Positions 48,792 to 60,779 of a stretch of DNA of 64,000 nucleotides are shown here, in pieces (positions within the stretch are counted from its first letter, which is position 1; each line of letters opens with the position of its first letter). The notes beneath the pieces are model-generated. The model searched no databases. It was not told the origin of the DNA and saw only the letters and a list, made by a program, of their open reading frames with translations. Position numbers and translations under genes: made by a program. The stretch comes from Chenopodium formosanum (lineage: Eukaryota > Streptophyta > Magnoliopsida > Caryophyllales > Amaranthaceae), in contig CM044880.1 of assembly GCA_024500155.1 (NCBI GenBank), positions 6,448,001 through 6,512,000 of the forward strand, in the 5' to 3' direction.

Positions 48792-49684
48792 TTAGTGGTT
48801 AATGAGATAAGAGCAAACTCCAAATGCTCCCCTTACAAAGAGCCACCTCACTTGCCACATCATAATACAAAAAAGGCAATCAAGTTAATTATACTTTTAG
48901 TAACACATCAATAAAGGATAATAGGAAAATTTGTCATGAATCAATCCCAATCAAATAACAAGATGCATCGAAAAGATTTCAATAGAAAAAATAAAAGAAA
49001 TTTAGTTATTTCAATGTTATTTTCCTTTGTAGAATGACACATCATATTGCATTAACACATGGACATTCCAATAGATGATTATTTAATTCAAAATTTCCAC
49101 TTCTAGTCATCTTACTAATATTCAGTGACGTCTGTTAGCTTTTACTTTCAATAATTCCATTTTTTTCACTCTTCTTTAACACTTTCATAATTACATGAAG
49201 TGCCGCTAAGATATTTAACCATCCACAATCTCAATGACGACTCTATCATCTCTTAAAATAAATACAACATTATCTTGAAAAACGCAAATATCATAAATAC
49301 AACATTATCTTGAAAAACGCAAATATCATTCACTCAATTCACTTTCCATCACATACAATATTTCACAATATCCCAATTCACAAATATGTTAAAATCTTAA
49401 ACCTAAACAGATAACATAATGGAAAAATTGCGGAAAATAATACAACCTTTATCCCGTTCTTTTTTAATAATACAACATTTACCTGTTGGGAGGGGATAGG
49501 AGGTGGCGTGGTGGTTGATGGGATTAGAGTGGCGCTTGTTCGCCGGGGAAGGGCGGGATGTCGTGGTGGAATGGTGGAAGAGGTGGTTTTTTTTTAATCT
49601 TAAATTAATTATTTAAATAAAAAAATTTAATTCAATATTTACCTGATGACACGTGTCATGGGTAACTGGTTTTAAAGGTTACAA

Positions 49685-52600
49685 CACTAGTAGAAAAATT
49701 CAAAAAGGCAACCCCCTTTTGGCACCGGTTCAAGCCAAACCGGTGCCAAAACCCGGCCCAAAAATGGGCGGGATTAAAAAAGTTGGTAAAAGGCACCGGT
49801 TCAACTCAAACCGGTGCCTTAGTGAACCGGTGGTTTTTTTTAAACAAAAAAAAAACTGGCCCTTTATTTCATTCATTCCCTCCTTTTTTCCCCCTTCTTT
49901 CTTCCTCCTTTCCTTAACCATTCACCTGGCCTTCACTGTTTCATTCGAAAAACCCAAACCACTGCTGCCTCCGTCCCCTCCTTTTCCCTCCACCACTGCT
50001 GCCACCTTGAACACCACCAGAAAACCCATAACCTAGTCTCCGTCCCCTCCTTTTCCCTCCATCTCTGCTGTTCGAATTGAAGAAGCCACGCCGCAGCCCT
50101 GCTGTTCGAATTGAAGAAGCCTCGGTCTGCCGCCGCGCCGCAGCGCTGTTCTCCTCTTCTCTGCCGCCGCGCCACCTTCGACCCTTCTTTTGCTGCACCA
50201 CCTTCAACCGCCGCGCCGCAGCCCTGCTCTTCTTTTCCTGCGTACAGCACCGCCTTCTTTTGCTCTTCTCATCAAATTCACCTTCTTTTGCTGCACCGCC
50301 TCCATCTCCGCGTACAGCAGCACGCCTCCACCTCCATCAACACGTACATCAGCACGCCTCCACCTCCACCAGCGCGCACAGTCTTCCAACTAATTTAGGG
50401 TAAGTTTTTTATTTTTTTGTTAAAAATTGAACAATTATTTTGAAATATGTAATTCTATTATTTTCAATAGCATTTTGAACAATTATTGTTAAGAAAATTA
50501 AAGTCAAGGAATGTATATAATTTTACCTAATTTTTTTAATTTTTGCATTGGTTGTTTATTTAGAAATTTTGAATACATATTATACATTAGAGTAATTTTG
50601 TATGTTTAGAGTAATTTTGAATACATATTATAGATTAGAGTAATTTTGCATTACCTTGTTCCTTAGTTGAAAATTTTGTATGTTTTAATGGGTTATTTTG
50701 AGGTTGATTTAATGATTAATTATGAATATAATAGAGATTAGTAAAAATGTTACTTAATTAGTTGAGTTTTTGTATGTTTTAATGTGTAATTTTAGGTTGT
50801 TTTAATGGGTAATTGTGAATATATTAAAGAATTAGTGACCTTGCTTCTAATTAGTTGTGAATAAATTAGAAAATTGTGAATAAATTAGAGAATTGTGATT
50901 ACATTATAGATTTGTGAATAATTTAGAGAATTGTGATTAAATTAGAGAATTGTGCATAAATTAGAGAAATAGTGATATTGCCACTTAATTAGTTGTGAAT
51001 AAATTAGAGAATTGTGAATACATTAAAGAATTGTGAATAAATTAGAGAATTGTGAATACATTAGAGATTTGTGAATATATTAGAGAATTAGTGACGTTGC
51101 TAATTTTGTTTTTTTAATATATAGATTCATATGTGAATTGAAGCAAGAGTTTAATTAGCTTGAGGACTACGTACATATTGAGCTCGAGTGGGTAGTTGCT
51201 ATATTGGTATGACTATTAAACTTTACTTAGCTATATTTCTTTCTATTCATCCATTTGATAAAAGTTTATTCATGAAATTGCAACTTGTGTATTGTTTAAT
51301 TGCAAATAAATACAACAATATATAGAATACTTGAATTGCATCATCATATGCCTAGATACCCGTTCAAGGCTTTCTCATTAGGAGAAAGTCTTGAATAGTC
51401 CCCGGTTGGGATTGTTCTTGAATGTGTACTCTCACTTAGGTGGTGAATGTATGTTTTCTTTTCGATTTTAAGGAACATCTCGGCTTACCATTTCCTCACT
51501 ATGTTCTCTAGGTACATATGTGGGTAATTAATTATCTACATCGTGTACTTGGAGAACTAGGGGGAAATGCTGCCGGATTTTCCTTAAAATTGGAAAGTTG
51601 ACATACATTCACTAGTGAGAGTAGACATTCAAGGATGGGTTAGGTTGGAGTGATAAGGACCCTTTGGAAACATGCATTTTTTCACTATATGAATGGTATA
51701 TTCACGTTTTGTACTTGAATTTGATTTACATAAAATATGTAGCACTTACACATTATAATTATATGGTGCTATATATATGTTTAGAGACAATTTACTAAAT
51801 GGAGAAGGATCGTGGTTGGATGTATGGTAGACGCGATACATTGGAATTTTGGAATGGGGTTCAAGAATTTTGCGAGAGGGCTTTAGCTTATCAACGCACA
51901 CTGGGAGACAAAGGCCTTTATTGTCCTTGTGTTAATTGATTGTAATTGTGTGAATGTGGTCAATAGTGTTGAAATCATTAGAGATCATGTATTATGTCGT
52001 GGGTTTAGGCAATTTTACCATGTGTGGATTTGGCACGGAGAAAGTGGAGAGTACAGTGGGGATCTTGATCGGAATGATGTGCGTGTTAGAAGCACTGAGA
52101 TTCATATTCGGGCCATTTTGGGTAAAAACCGTCATAAACCTTAACAAAATGCTCTCCTATACAATATTAGGGCTTACACACATACAACTATTCAATATTG
52201 ACATGTTATGAGAAAGAAATACTTCATTTGATAAGTAATGTAGTAAATAGGCTATATAGAAGTCGTATAGGTAATATTTGATAAAATACATATTTTTTGC
52301 CTAATTAATTATTTTTAAAATAATGTTTTTGTATTTCAAGTTTTGCAAGGTCCAAAAGGATGGTCCGTTGACAATCAAGGAGCTTAATGAAGTTTGTGAC
52401 ATGTTGGCGTCTTTCATCACCTTCAACATGTAAATGACATGCATTGTAATTGTAAATTATTTATGTTAACTTTTGAACTATATATAACTTATTATTCATT
52501 ATATATGTGTACTTACTATTATTTGTATATGTAAGCAACTTTTTTTTTTTTTTTTTGTATTGCGTTTGGGAATATTTATATCTATATATATATATAATTG

Positions 52601-53056
52601 AATTCTTGTATCTAATATTATTTTTGTATATAATAATTAATAATAATATTATTAGTTATTATAATAATAAAATTATTAATTATTATATTTAATATAATTG
52701 CTGGAATTACAGGTTATTATTATTGCAGGTTTTTTTTTAAAAATATTATTGCACGATGGAAAAAAAAAAACGAAAAAAAAAAAATTATACAAAAGGCACC
52801 GATTAGGCAGGAACCGGTGCCTAAACTATCCACCACCCAAAAAAAAAATATGGCGGGAGAGCAGTATAAGGCACCGGTTAAACGGTGCCTATTCTACCCT
52901 ATGGCACCGGTTAACCAGTGCCTATTAAACCCTATGGCACCGATTTTGAACCGGTGCCAAATAGCAGGTTTTTGGCACCCCTCAAATAGGCAGCGGTTCA
53001 AACCGGTGCCTTAGACCGGGTTTGAACCGCTGCCTAATGCTTTTTTTCTACTAGTG
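49685..53056 (+). mobile_element. CACTA element with transposase remnant
   Basis: The ends CACTAGTAGAAAAA and TTTTTCTACTAGTG are inverted and flanked by CAA (49682-49684, 53057-53059). Subterminal regions (49718-49830 and 52790-53035) are packed with GGCACCGGTT and AACCGGTGCC, in both orientations, as expected for transposase-binding repeats. The 3,372-base body has a C-rich low-complexity stretch (49880-50400), an array of AATTGTGAATAAATTAGAG words (50850-51085) and one transposase remnant near 51799. Confidence 0.9.
51799..52144 (+). pseudogene. CACTA transposase-associated domain, frameshifted
   Basis: Opens at an ATG with GWMYGRRDTLEFWNGVQEF and GDKGLYCPCVN, the conserved start of plant CACTA transposases (Transpos_assoc domain). 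It then hits a stop where ATTG is present twice in a row. In the shifted frame it continues as NSVEIIRDHVLCRGF and VWIWHGESGE. The DDE catalytic region of a full transposase is absent from the element, so this is a decayed fragment. Confidence 0.8.
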
Positions 53057-53189
53057 CAAGTTTTTTTTGTCTTGTTTAAAATTGACACCCCCCAAAGGTT
53101 ATATTATTAAGAATTAATCAAAAGGTTGTATTATTAAAAAAGAACGGGACAAAGGTTGTATTATTTTCCGCAATTTTTCCTAACATAAT

Positions 53190-53690
53190 TGAATATCAAG
53201 AGTATCTTTAAAGATATGTGATATGACACACCCTACTCAGCAATCTGGTCCAATCCAATTCAATTCATCCAACCCAATCCAATTTCTAAACGAATATTAT
53301 AACACAGAAACCTACTCGTATCTTTATGTCTAAGCGAGAGTAGCAATGTACAAGTATATTTTATAACTTCATTCTTAAGCAATCCTATACTTAGCATTAA
53401 CACTTTGGAACATTTTTCCAATCTTATTAATCACATTAAATTAAAAAAATTAGCGTTACAATAAAGCTACTCGTATTGGGCTTGAATTAGTTCTATTTAT
53501 AGTTGGTTACTTGCCCAAAATAACCCAATTTCTCATTTCCCCCTTTTCATTTTCTCTCTCCTCTCAAATTCATACTTTTTCAAAGACAACGGTTTAACCT
53601 CAACTTTTTCGAACATTTCAAATTTCAAAAACCCAGAAAATCTCAAATCTCCATTTTCTCTCTCCTCGATCCCACCTTCAATCTCCATCA
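53190..53690 (+). promoter_or_regulatory. upstream region and leader of the VID27-like gene
   Basis: AT-rich sequence turning into a CT-rich leader (CTCTCTCCTC words, 53550-53680) immediately before the ATG, typical of plant 5' UTRs. No TATA box stands out. Confidence 0.4.
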
Positions 53691-56132
53691 ATGGGGGCAG
53701 CCAACAGTCGCGAAGGATTAGAGCTTTCAGATTCCGACGAATACGATGAGCGTGATTCTGAGGGTGAAGAAGAAGAAGATTACGACACTTCTGAAGAACA
53801 CCAAGATGAAGGAAACCTTAGTCATGGCGGTAAAACTGCTACTACTCCATCTTCGTCTTCTTTAGATGATGTTGAAGCTAGATTAAAGGCTTTGAAGCTT
53901 AAATACTCAACTCCTGCTTCTGGGTCTTCTTCGAGGAAGAACGCTGTTAAGCTTTACAAGCATGTTGGTGGTGGGACGGCTGATTCGAAATGGAAGACTG
54001 CTGAATCTGCGACGTTGTATTCATTTGTGAAGACTCGTGGGGAAGATGAGGAGGAAGAGGAGGAGGAAGAAGAGGGGGATTTGTATTGGGAATTGCGAGT
54101 TGGGTCGAAAATTAGGGCTAGGGTTTCGACGGATTTGCAATTGAAGATGTTTCCGGATCAATTGAGGATTGATTTTGTGTGGAATGGTGTTTGGGCGATG
54201 AAATTCTTTGAGAAGAATAATTATTATGATATGTTTGTGTCTGAATTTCAGGATTGTTTGTTTGAGAATGTTCATGGGGTTGAGCCAACTGAGCAGAATA
54301 AGGTGAAGGTTTATGGGAAGGATTTCTTGGGGTGGGTTAATCCTGAAGCCGCCGACGATACGATGTGGGATGCGGTTGATGATGAAGGGCCTGGATTGAG
54401 TACCCCTAAGTCTACTCCGGTGAGGGTGAAGCAGGATTTGCTTGAGGAATTCGAGGAGGCGGCGAGCAGTGGGATTCAGAGCTTGGCATTGGGTGCTCTT
54501 GATAATAGTTTTCTTGTTGGGAATGAGGGTATTCAGGTTGTGAAGAATTTCAGGCATGGAATTCATGGAAAGGGGGTTAATGTTAAGTTTGATAGGGGTA
54601 ATGGTTCTAGCTCTAATGTGAAATCTTCGAGTTATTCAACCCCGAAGAAGGCGATTTTGATGAGGGGGGAGACTAATATGATGCTTATGAGTCCTGTGTT
54701 GGAGAATAAACCTCATGCTGGAGGGCTGCATCAATTGGATATTGAGACTGGAAAGATTGTGACTGAATGGAAGTTTGCTAAGGATGGTGCTGATATTTCA
54801 ATGAGGGATATCACTACTGATAACAAAGGGGCTCAGCTTGATCCTTCAGGGTCTACATTCTTGGGATTGGATGATAATAGGTTGTGTCAATGGGATATGC
54901 GTGATCGCCGTGGTAATGTGCAGGACATTGCCTCTGCTAACTCTCCTGTGTTGCATTGGAATCAAGGACATCAGTTTTCTAGGGGCACCAACTTTCAGTG
55001 CTTTGCTTCGACAGGGGACGGTTCAATTGTTGTTGGTTCGATTGATGGAAAGATTAGACTGTATTCTAAGACCTCTATGAGACAGGCTAAGACTGCATTC
55101 CCTGGCCTCGGTTCGCCAATTACCAATGTGGATGTTACCTATGATGGCAAGTGGGTGTTGGGTACTACTGATACATACTTGATTCTCATTTGCACCTTGT
55201 TTTCTGACAAAGATGGAAGGACTAAGACAGGGTTCAGTGGCCGTATGGGTAACAGAGTCTCGGCTCCTAGGCTGCTTAGGTTAACTCCTGTTGATGCTCA
55301 TATGGCCGGGGCAAACAACAAATTCCATGGCGGTCAATTTTCATGGGTAAGACGGATATTACTTGTGTGCTTATAGCATTTATACTATTTAGTTACCTCA
55401 TCTGATTGCTCATTCATGATTTCAGAATTATTATTATTGGATAGGAAGATATATTTGCTGATTTCTAGCTATCTGTTAGCTTATGTTTGCTTGTTGTTTG
55501 TGTGAAGTGTGAACGGTTTGTCTATAGTGCATATGCTAAGTTACAAAATTCAACAAGGTGCAAATGAAATTATTCTCTTTAGACAAGGTAGTGAGCATGG
55601 GGATAGTGGATTTTAATAGGGAAATTTATAATTTAACTCAATTTTAGAGTAGTTAAGTATGAAACTATTCTCATATTGTTAGAATTCCAAATTAACAACA
55701 ATATCAGAGCCTTAATCCAAAGGATGGGGTTGACTACATGAACCAAGGTTATATATCCTGTTGATATTCTCTCCCTCCCCACATGCCCTTCTATCTTTGT
55801 AAGCCCAATTTCTTCATATCATTCATTATTCCTTCCATCGGTCCATCCTAGTGTTTTTTTGTTAGAATAGTTTGATTAATAAGGATTATTGGAAGTGTTG
55901 TGTCGGTCATATATTAATTTCTTTATACTAATAGATTGCTTCAAATCTGTTGCTGTTTAAAGGAACAGGGATGGCAAACAAAGTTTTATGCTCTTCTTAT
56001 GTGCCTTTTGTTTGGTTTTGTCTATGTTGACGCGATGTCAATTAATGCCTTGTAGTAGAAAAGAGGTATGGTGTGGAAATAGGTTATTGGCCCTGATTCC
56101 TATTCCTCTATTTATTTGTATGATATGGTGTG

Positions 56133-56168
<36 letters not shown>

Positions 56169-57166
56169 TCTGATTTAGATTAGTTTGGGTCACGTTTAAT
56201 CCTTCTATTCATCAGAAGTTTAGAACCTTAATATCATTGACTTCTATGATGGGGGTGTAGATGCCTTGCAATCTTGCATCAAAATAGGTAGGATTGGATT
56301 GATCTTGTTTTCTATGTTTCTGTTTATTTTTGTGATATGGTATTTAATATGCCTTGGTTGGGGTGATGTTGTTAGACATAGCCCCCCCTTCTCCTTATGT
56401 GCTTTGTTGATGGACCCTTGGAGTCTTACGTGACGTATGGATGAGTGTTTGATTAAGTTTATCTAAGCAACTAGGCCACTTTTGATGTGTTGGGTCTTTC
56501 TGATTTGAAAATTTTTTGTCGGATGTTTCTGATGTGATGAAGGATTTTATTGTCTTGCTTAATATTCTCGCTTTAAGTAATTGGTGAACTTGGTTAAGGA
56601 TTTTTATTGTCATGCTTTGTACTTGGGCTGTTTGTCAAGCTTCAACAAGCTATGTAATTGATATAAGTTATCACTGAAACATATTTAGCTGGCCTGAGTT
56701 TCTTTATAGAGATGTATGTGTTGGTAATTTGCTGATTTTTACCCCTTAAAATTTTTGAATGCTGTATTTTTTCAATGCATTGTATTTATTGAAGGTACAT
56801 CAGATAATTAATAGAGTCAGGAGACAAATGGGAAACAGAGGTTGTCACAAAATATTGACTTAGTTATTTTTTGCATGTTTGCAGGTCACCGAGGAAGGGA
56901 AACAAGAACGTCACATAGTTGTTACAGCTGGAAAATTCAGTGTCATTTGGAACTTTGAGCAAGTGAAGAACAGTGCGCACGAATGCTATCGGAATCAACA
57001 GGGCTTGAAGAGCTGCTACTGCTATAAGATTGTTTTGAAAGACGAGTCTATAGTGGACAGTCGCTTCATGCATGAGAAGTTTGCTGTTAGTGACTCTCCT
57101 GAAGCTCCTCTTGTGGTGGCAACCCCTATGAAAGTGTCCTCATTCAGCATATCAACCAAGCAATGA
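53691..57166 (+). CDS. VID27-like / CYPRO4-type WD-repeat protein
   Basis: Two exons (53691-55346, 56885-57166) encode 645 residues, a normal length for the family. It opens MGAANSRE, which fits an N-myristoylation signal (Gly2, Ser6). Residues about 12-45 and 118-128 are acidic runs. The middle (GDLYWELRVGSKIRARVSTD, RIDFVWNGVWAMKFFE) resembles the PH-like part of yeast Vid27. From about residue 330 the C-terminal beta-propeller domain follows (HQLDIETGKIVTEWKFAKDG, FLGLDDNRLCQWDMRDRRG, ASTGDGSIVVGSIDGKIRLY, VTYDGKWVLGTTDTYLILIC). Yeast Vid27 is linked to vacuolar import and degradation. The plant role is poorly known. Homologues in Arabidopsis include At3g19240 and At4g33400. Confidence 0.92.
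56136..56165. repeat. (CA)n microsatellite in the VID27-like gene intron
   Basis: About 15 uninterrupted CA units, preceded by TGTGTATA. A good marker locus but no function implied. Confidence 0.95.
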
Positions 57167-57838
57167 CAGTATAGTACTGCCATTGTATGACATGTATGCC
57201 AGCTATCTAATGATTGTGAAGAGCATGCCTGCTGCATCAGTAGAACAATTTTTTTTTTTCCTATTAGAATTTGTAAGTAGGGGTGCAGCACGTGTTCTCG
57301 AGTGCATTTCTAAATTGTGTGCTTGAGAGTGTTCTATAGATTGTATTGCTTTAAGTAGAAACGTTTTATTTCACTAGTGTTGATTAGGATATGGAAGACA
57401 GCATTCTGAAATCTGGATGACTAAAAATGCAGGTATTGAAAATTTCCGAATTTGTTTGGAAATGAGTGATGCTGTCCTGAATTGTGGTTCTGTATTTTGT
57501 TGAAAACAATTTCATATAATGTTGAATGAAATTGAACAAGCTCTTTCTGTTTTCTTTCTTCTACTCCTATGGTGCTACGTCTTTTTCTAATGATATTAAC
57601 TCTCCAATAATTCAACTAACAAGGATAGTATTGGCTGCCAAAGTTACTGTATTTTTTTTGCAGGGTAATTTTATTTCTCGGCAGCTAAACACGACGAATT
57701 AGCTTAATACAAGTATATCTTACCATTTATAGACAAAGAACTGCACCCAGAAAATTCCAAATTTATAGCACATGATAAAACCCCCCTTAACCCAATAATT
57801 GGGAAAAGGGGGAGTTACCAAAGTTCATACTTTGTACT
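57167..57838. other. 3' UTR of VID27-like gene and promoter of dioxygenase 2
   Basis: No gene. The end of this spacer includes the proximal promoter of the next plus-strand gene. Confidence 0.45.
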
Positions 57839-57845
57839 TATAAAA
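57839..57845 (+). promoter_or_regulatory. TATA box of dioxygenase gene 2
   Basis: TATAAAA 58 bases upstream of the ATG at 57897. Confidence 0.5.
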
Positions 57846-57896
57846 CATCCTAATACAGAGTTGTTGACAAGAACTAGGTCCGAGGTTTCAGTAGTG

Positions 57897-60041
57897 ATGG
57901 GGGATGTAAACCCAGATTTTATTCAACCCACTGAATTCAGACCAAATCCCACCTCAACCATTGAAGCCAAAGGAATCCCAGTTATTGACATATCCTCTGC
58001 AAATGATGAGGTGATAGCAGAGATTAAGGAAGCTTGTGAAAAATGGGGATTTTTTCAAGTGATTAATCATGGGGTGCCTGTGGAGAAGAGACAGAAAGCG
58101 GAGTTGGCGGCGAGGAAGTTCTTTGGCTTAACCCTGGAGGAGAAGAAGAAAGTAAGAAGAGATGAAGAGAACCCTTTGGGATATTATGATTCAGAGCATA
58201 CAAAGAATGTTAGGGATTGGAAAGAAATATTTGATTATACTGTTTTGGACCCAACTTTGATTCCTGCTTCACATGAGATTGGAGATGAGGAGATCAGAGA
58301 ACTCAGGAATCAGTGGCCTGATTATCCTCCTGACTTCAGGTACTTTTATTTTTTTCATCATTCAGTACAAATTTATTACGGAGTAATATTTTTTTCGATA
58401 TTTGCTCAGTCTGGAATGCATAAGTTGTATTTGATAATGTGATTATCATGAATTGTTTACCTTTTGCTTCTCATGAATTAGGATGAGAACTTAAAATAAA
58501 CTGGATTGTTGATCTTGTTAATTTGTTATATGCTGACTGCCCAGCACTTATTGTGGACATTACTTATGTAAGCCAATAAGGATTTGTTGTTGTCGTTGTT
58601 TGATGGACACAAATTGTTAGATTGATTTGGGAGATGGATTAGGTAATTCTATAAATTTGGTAAGAATCATTGCAGAATGGAGAATGAGCAGGATATTAAT
58701 CGGTGTCACACGTTCCCTTCTCCTGGATGATCAGTTTTTATTCTGATCTTTCTACTTGGATTCACTTTCAATTTTTAATTTCATTCATGCTAGTCATGCA
58801 CTGCATTATTAAATGCCTATACTTCAGAATTGTATTTCTGGCTGTGTTGGTTTCTTGTTTCTTTCTATTGCAGTAAAGTTCTTGGTCAGTTTGATTAAAT
58901 TTTGGTGCATCTCTTTTTGATTGATAATTCACCCAGGGCCGCTTGTGAAGAATACACTCAAGAAATGGTGAAACTATCTTACAAATTGTTGGAGCTTATT
59001 GCATTGAGTTTAGGTGTCCCTGCAGATCGTTTAAGTGGTTTTTTCGAGGATCATGCATCCTTTGTTCGTATTAATTACTATCCACCTTGCCCCTACCCTG
59101 ACCTGGCTCTTGGAGTTGGTCCTCATAAGGATTCTGGTGCCTTGACTGTTCTTTCCCAAGACGATGTTGGAGGACTTGAAGTTAGACGAAAAGTGGATGG
59201 GGCTTGGATCCTTGTGAAACCTACCCCAGATGCATATATTATCAATGTCGGAGATGTAATTCAGGTACTCTTCTTATTTTTCGCCCCCTCCCCAATAAAT
59301 AAATCACGCACACAGACACACCAGTGAGCACCAAAAAAATCATTGTATTTTCCATTAGCTAGCACTGGTCTTGTTCTAGTTAGATGCACTATATAAAATT
59401 TAAATAACTCGTGGTGATTAAATTCTTTCTGTTGAACTTGCTAATTTCTTAGTATATGGGTAATAGAAATGTGCCATAATCTAGGGATTTCTAACTAGAA
59501 AAAGTATGCAAATTTAATGATCATTAGTTTTTGGGTACTTTGTATTCATTTTGGAAAGTGTATCCTTAAAGTGCCTCAGTGAAGTACTATACTGTAACTT
59601 TTCCTTCTGTTAAAAAGATCAATTTTGATGATTTAATGGAGTATTTACAATTTATTTGGGAGTTTAATGAGTTAGCCGAACTTATGTGATGATTTTTTAC
59701 TCAAACCTTGCGTAGGTAAGTTTGATAGTAGGATCCCCTTGTCTAGAACATGATGGTGATTTTGCACTGCTATTATGCAGGTTTGGAGCAATGATAAGTA
59801 TGAGAGTGTGGAGCACAGAGTAAAAGTGAATACTGAGAAAGGGAGATTATCAATTCCATTTTTCTTTAACCCGTCACACTATGTTACAGTCAAGCCTTTG
59901 AACGAGCTGATTGACAAGCAGAACCCTGCTAAGTACCGGGAATACAACTATGGGAAGTTCTACACGACAAGAAGGCTCAGCGACTTTAAAAAGCTCAATG
60001 TTGAAAATGTCCAAGTTGCTCATTTCAAAATAGTTGAATAA
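57897..60041 (+). CDS. 2-oxoglutarate/Fe(II)-dependent dioxygenase 2
   Basis: Three exons (57897-58339, 58937-59264, 59781-60041) encode 343 residues starting MGDVNPDFIQ, the usual start of this group. In-frame sequence upstream has no ATG, so this start is preferred. The N-terminal domain carries GIPVIDIS and KWGFFQVINHGVP. The catalytic triad is His211, Asp213 (HKDSG) and His269 (VEHRV), with Arg279-x-Ser281 (RLS) for 2-oxoglutarate. It is clearly paralogous to the gene at 43113: LGYYDSEHT, YKLLELIALSLG, VWSNDKYESVEHR and the ending VQVAHFKIV are shared. It keeps both ancestral introns. Substrate unknown; closest type At3g19000/At3g19010. The two copies are about 14 kb apart in the same orientation, separated by unrelated genes and transposons. 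Confidence 0.93.
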
Positions 60042-60779
60042 TATAGGATTGGTTGCAACCACAAAATATGTTACTGTCTGTGTGAAAGGACATTCAGAAA
60101 CTTCTGATTGCTAAGTCTGCTGTTTCAGTAAGAAGTATAAAGCTTTTCTCAATAAAAGATGATATACTAGATGTTTGATACCTTTTGTGTTCTCATAACA
60201 GATGATATACTTGCGTAAATTTGCCAAAATATGATGATAAACCTGCCCATTGTTTTGATATATACTGATGCAACTATCACATACTTCGTATATATAAGAT
60301 GCAGATTATGACTATGTTCGTTAACTTGGCTCACTTGTTAAAACATACGTCTTTATGAGACTATTTGAACTATAATATTTCAGTAACATATTCTTAACTT
60401 TGTAGCCATTGTCTTTGGCTGATGTTACGTATCTATGATTCTATGCTGGCCTACATTTCTATAGTAATATTAATCTGTCCAGAAATTGGCTTTTCAATCC
60501 ATATGCTTTCATCAACTAGCATGATTTTTGGAATTTATTGTTTGAATATGAAAAAGACTTTTTAGTTATATTGTGTTTTTGCCATATTCTTGAGGTTGTT
60601 GATACTGTCCAAGTATTTTCTATTAAATTTTTGGAAAAAAATATCTGATGCCAGAAATCAACAACTTTCCTGACCACATGTGGAGCACCTTATCATTAAA
60701 ATCTTGCACATTTATTCTTCCAGATTGATTTCACAAAGAATTTTGCAAAACCAGCCTAAAACAGAACTGTAAAATTTCC
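60042..60779. other. 3' UTR and spacer
   Basis: 3' region of dioxygenase 2 and promoter of the first esterase gene. No other feature recognised. Confidence 0.45.

Larger units (their letters stand above)
49421..53180. mobile_element. non-autonomous MULE containing a CACTA element
   Basis: Terminal inverted repeats of about 58 bases start GGAAAAATTGCGGAAAATAA and continue through TCCCGTTCTTTTTTAATAA. The flanks show the perfect 9-base duplication TAACATAAT (49412-49420, 53181-53189). Without the insertion the element would be about 385 bases. Its left inner part is G-rich (49490-49580) and carries GACACGTGTCATGGGTAAC, the same subterminal motif as in the MULE at 40058. Confidence 0.9.

Noticed and set aside
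49653..50403. Several ORFs on both strands rich in Ala, Ser and Pro
   Set aside because: Low-complexity C-rich interior of the CACTA element; multiple overlapping frames and no recognisable protein.
52790..53035. Regularly spaced GGCACCGGTT repeats resembling a CRISPR array
   Set aside because: Plant nuclear DNA, irregular spacing, both orientations, and they lie at both ends of a CACTA element as subterminal repeats.
54021..54566. 181-codon minus-strand ORF
   Set aside because: Antisense shadow of the VID27-like first exon.
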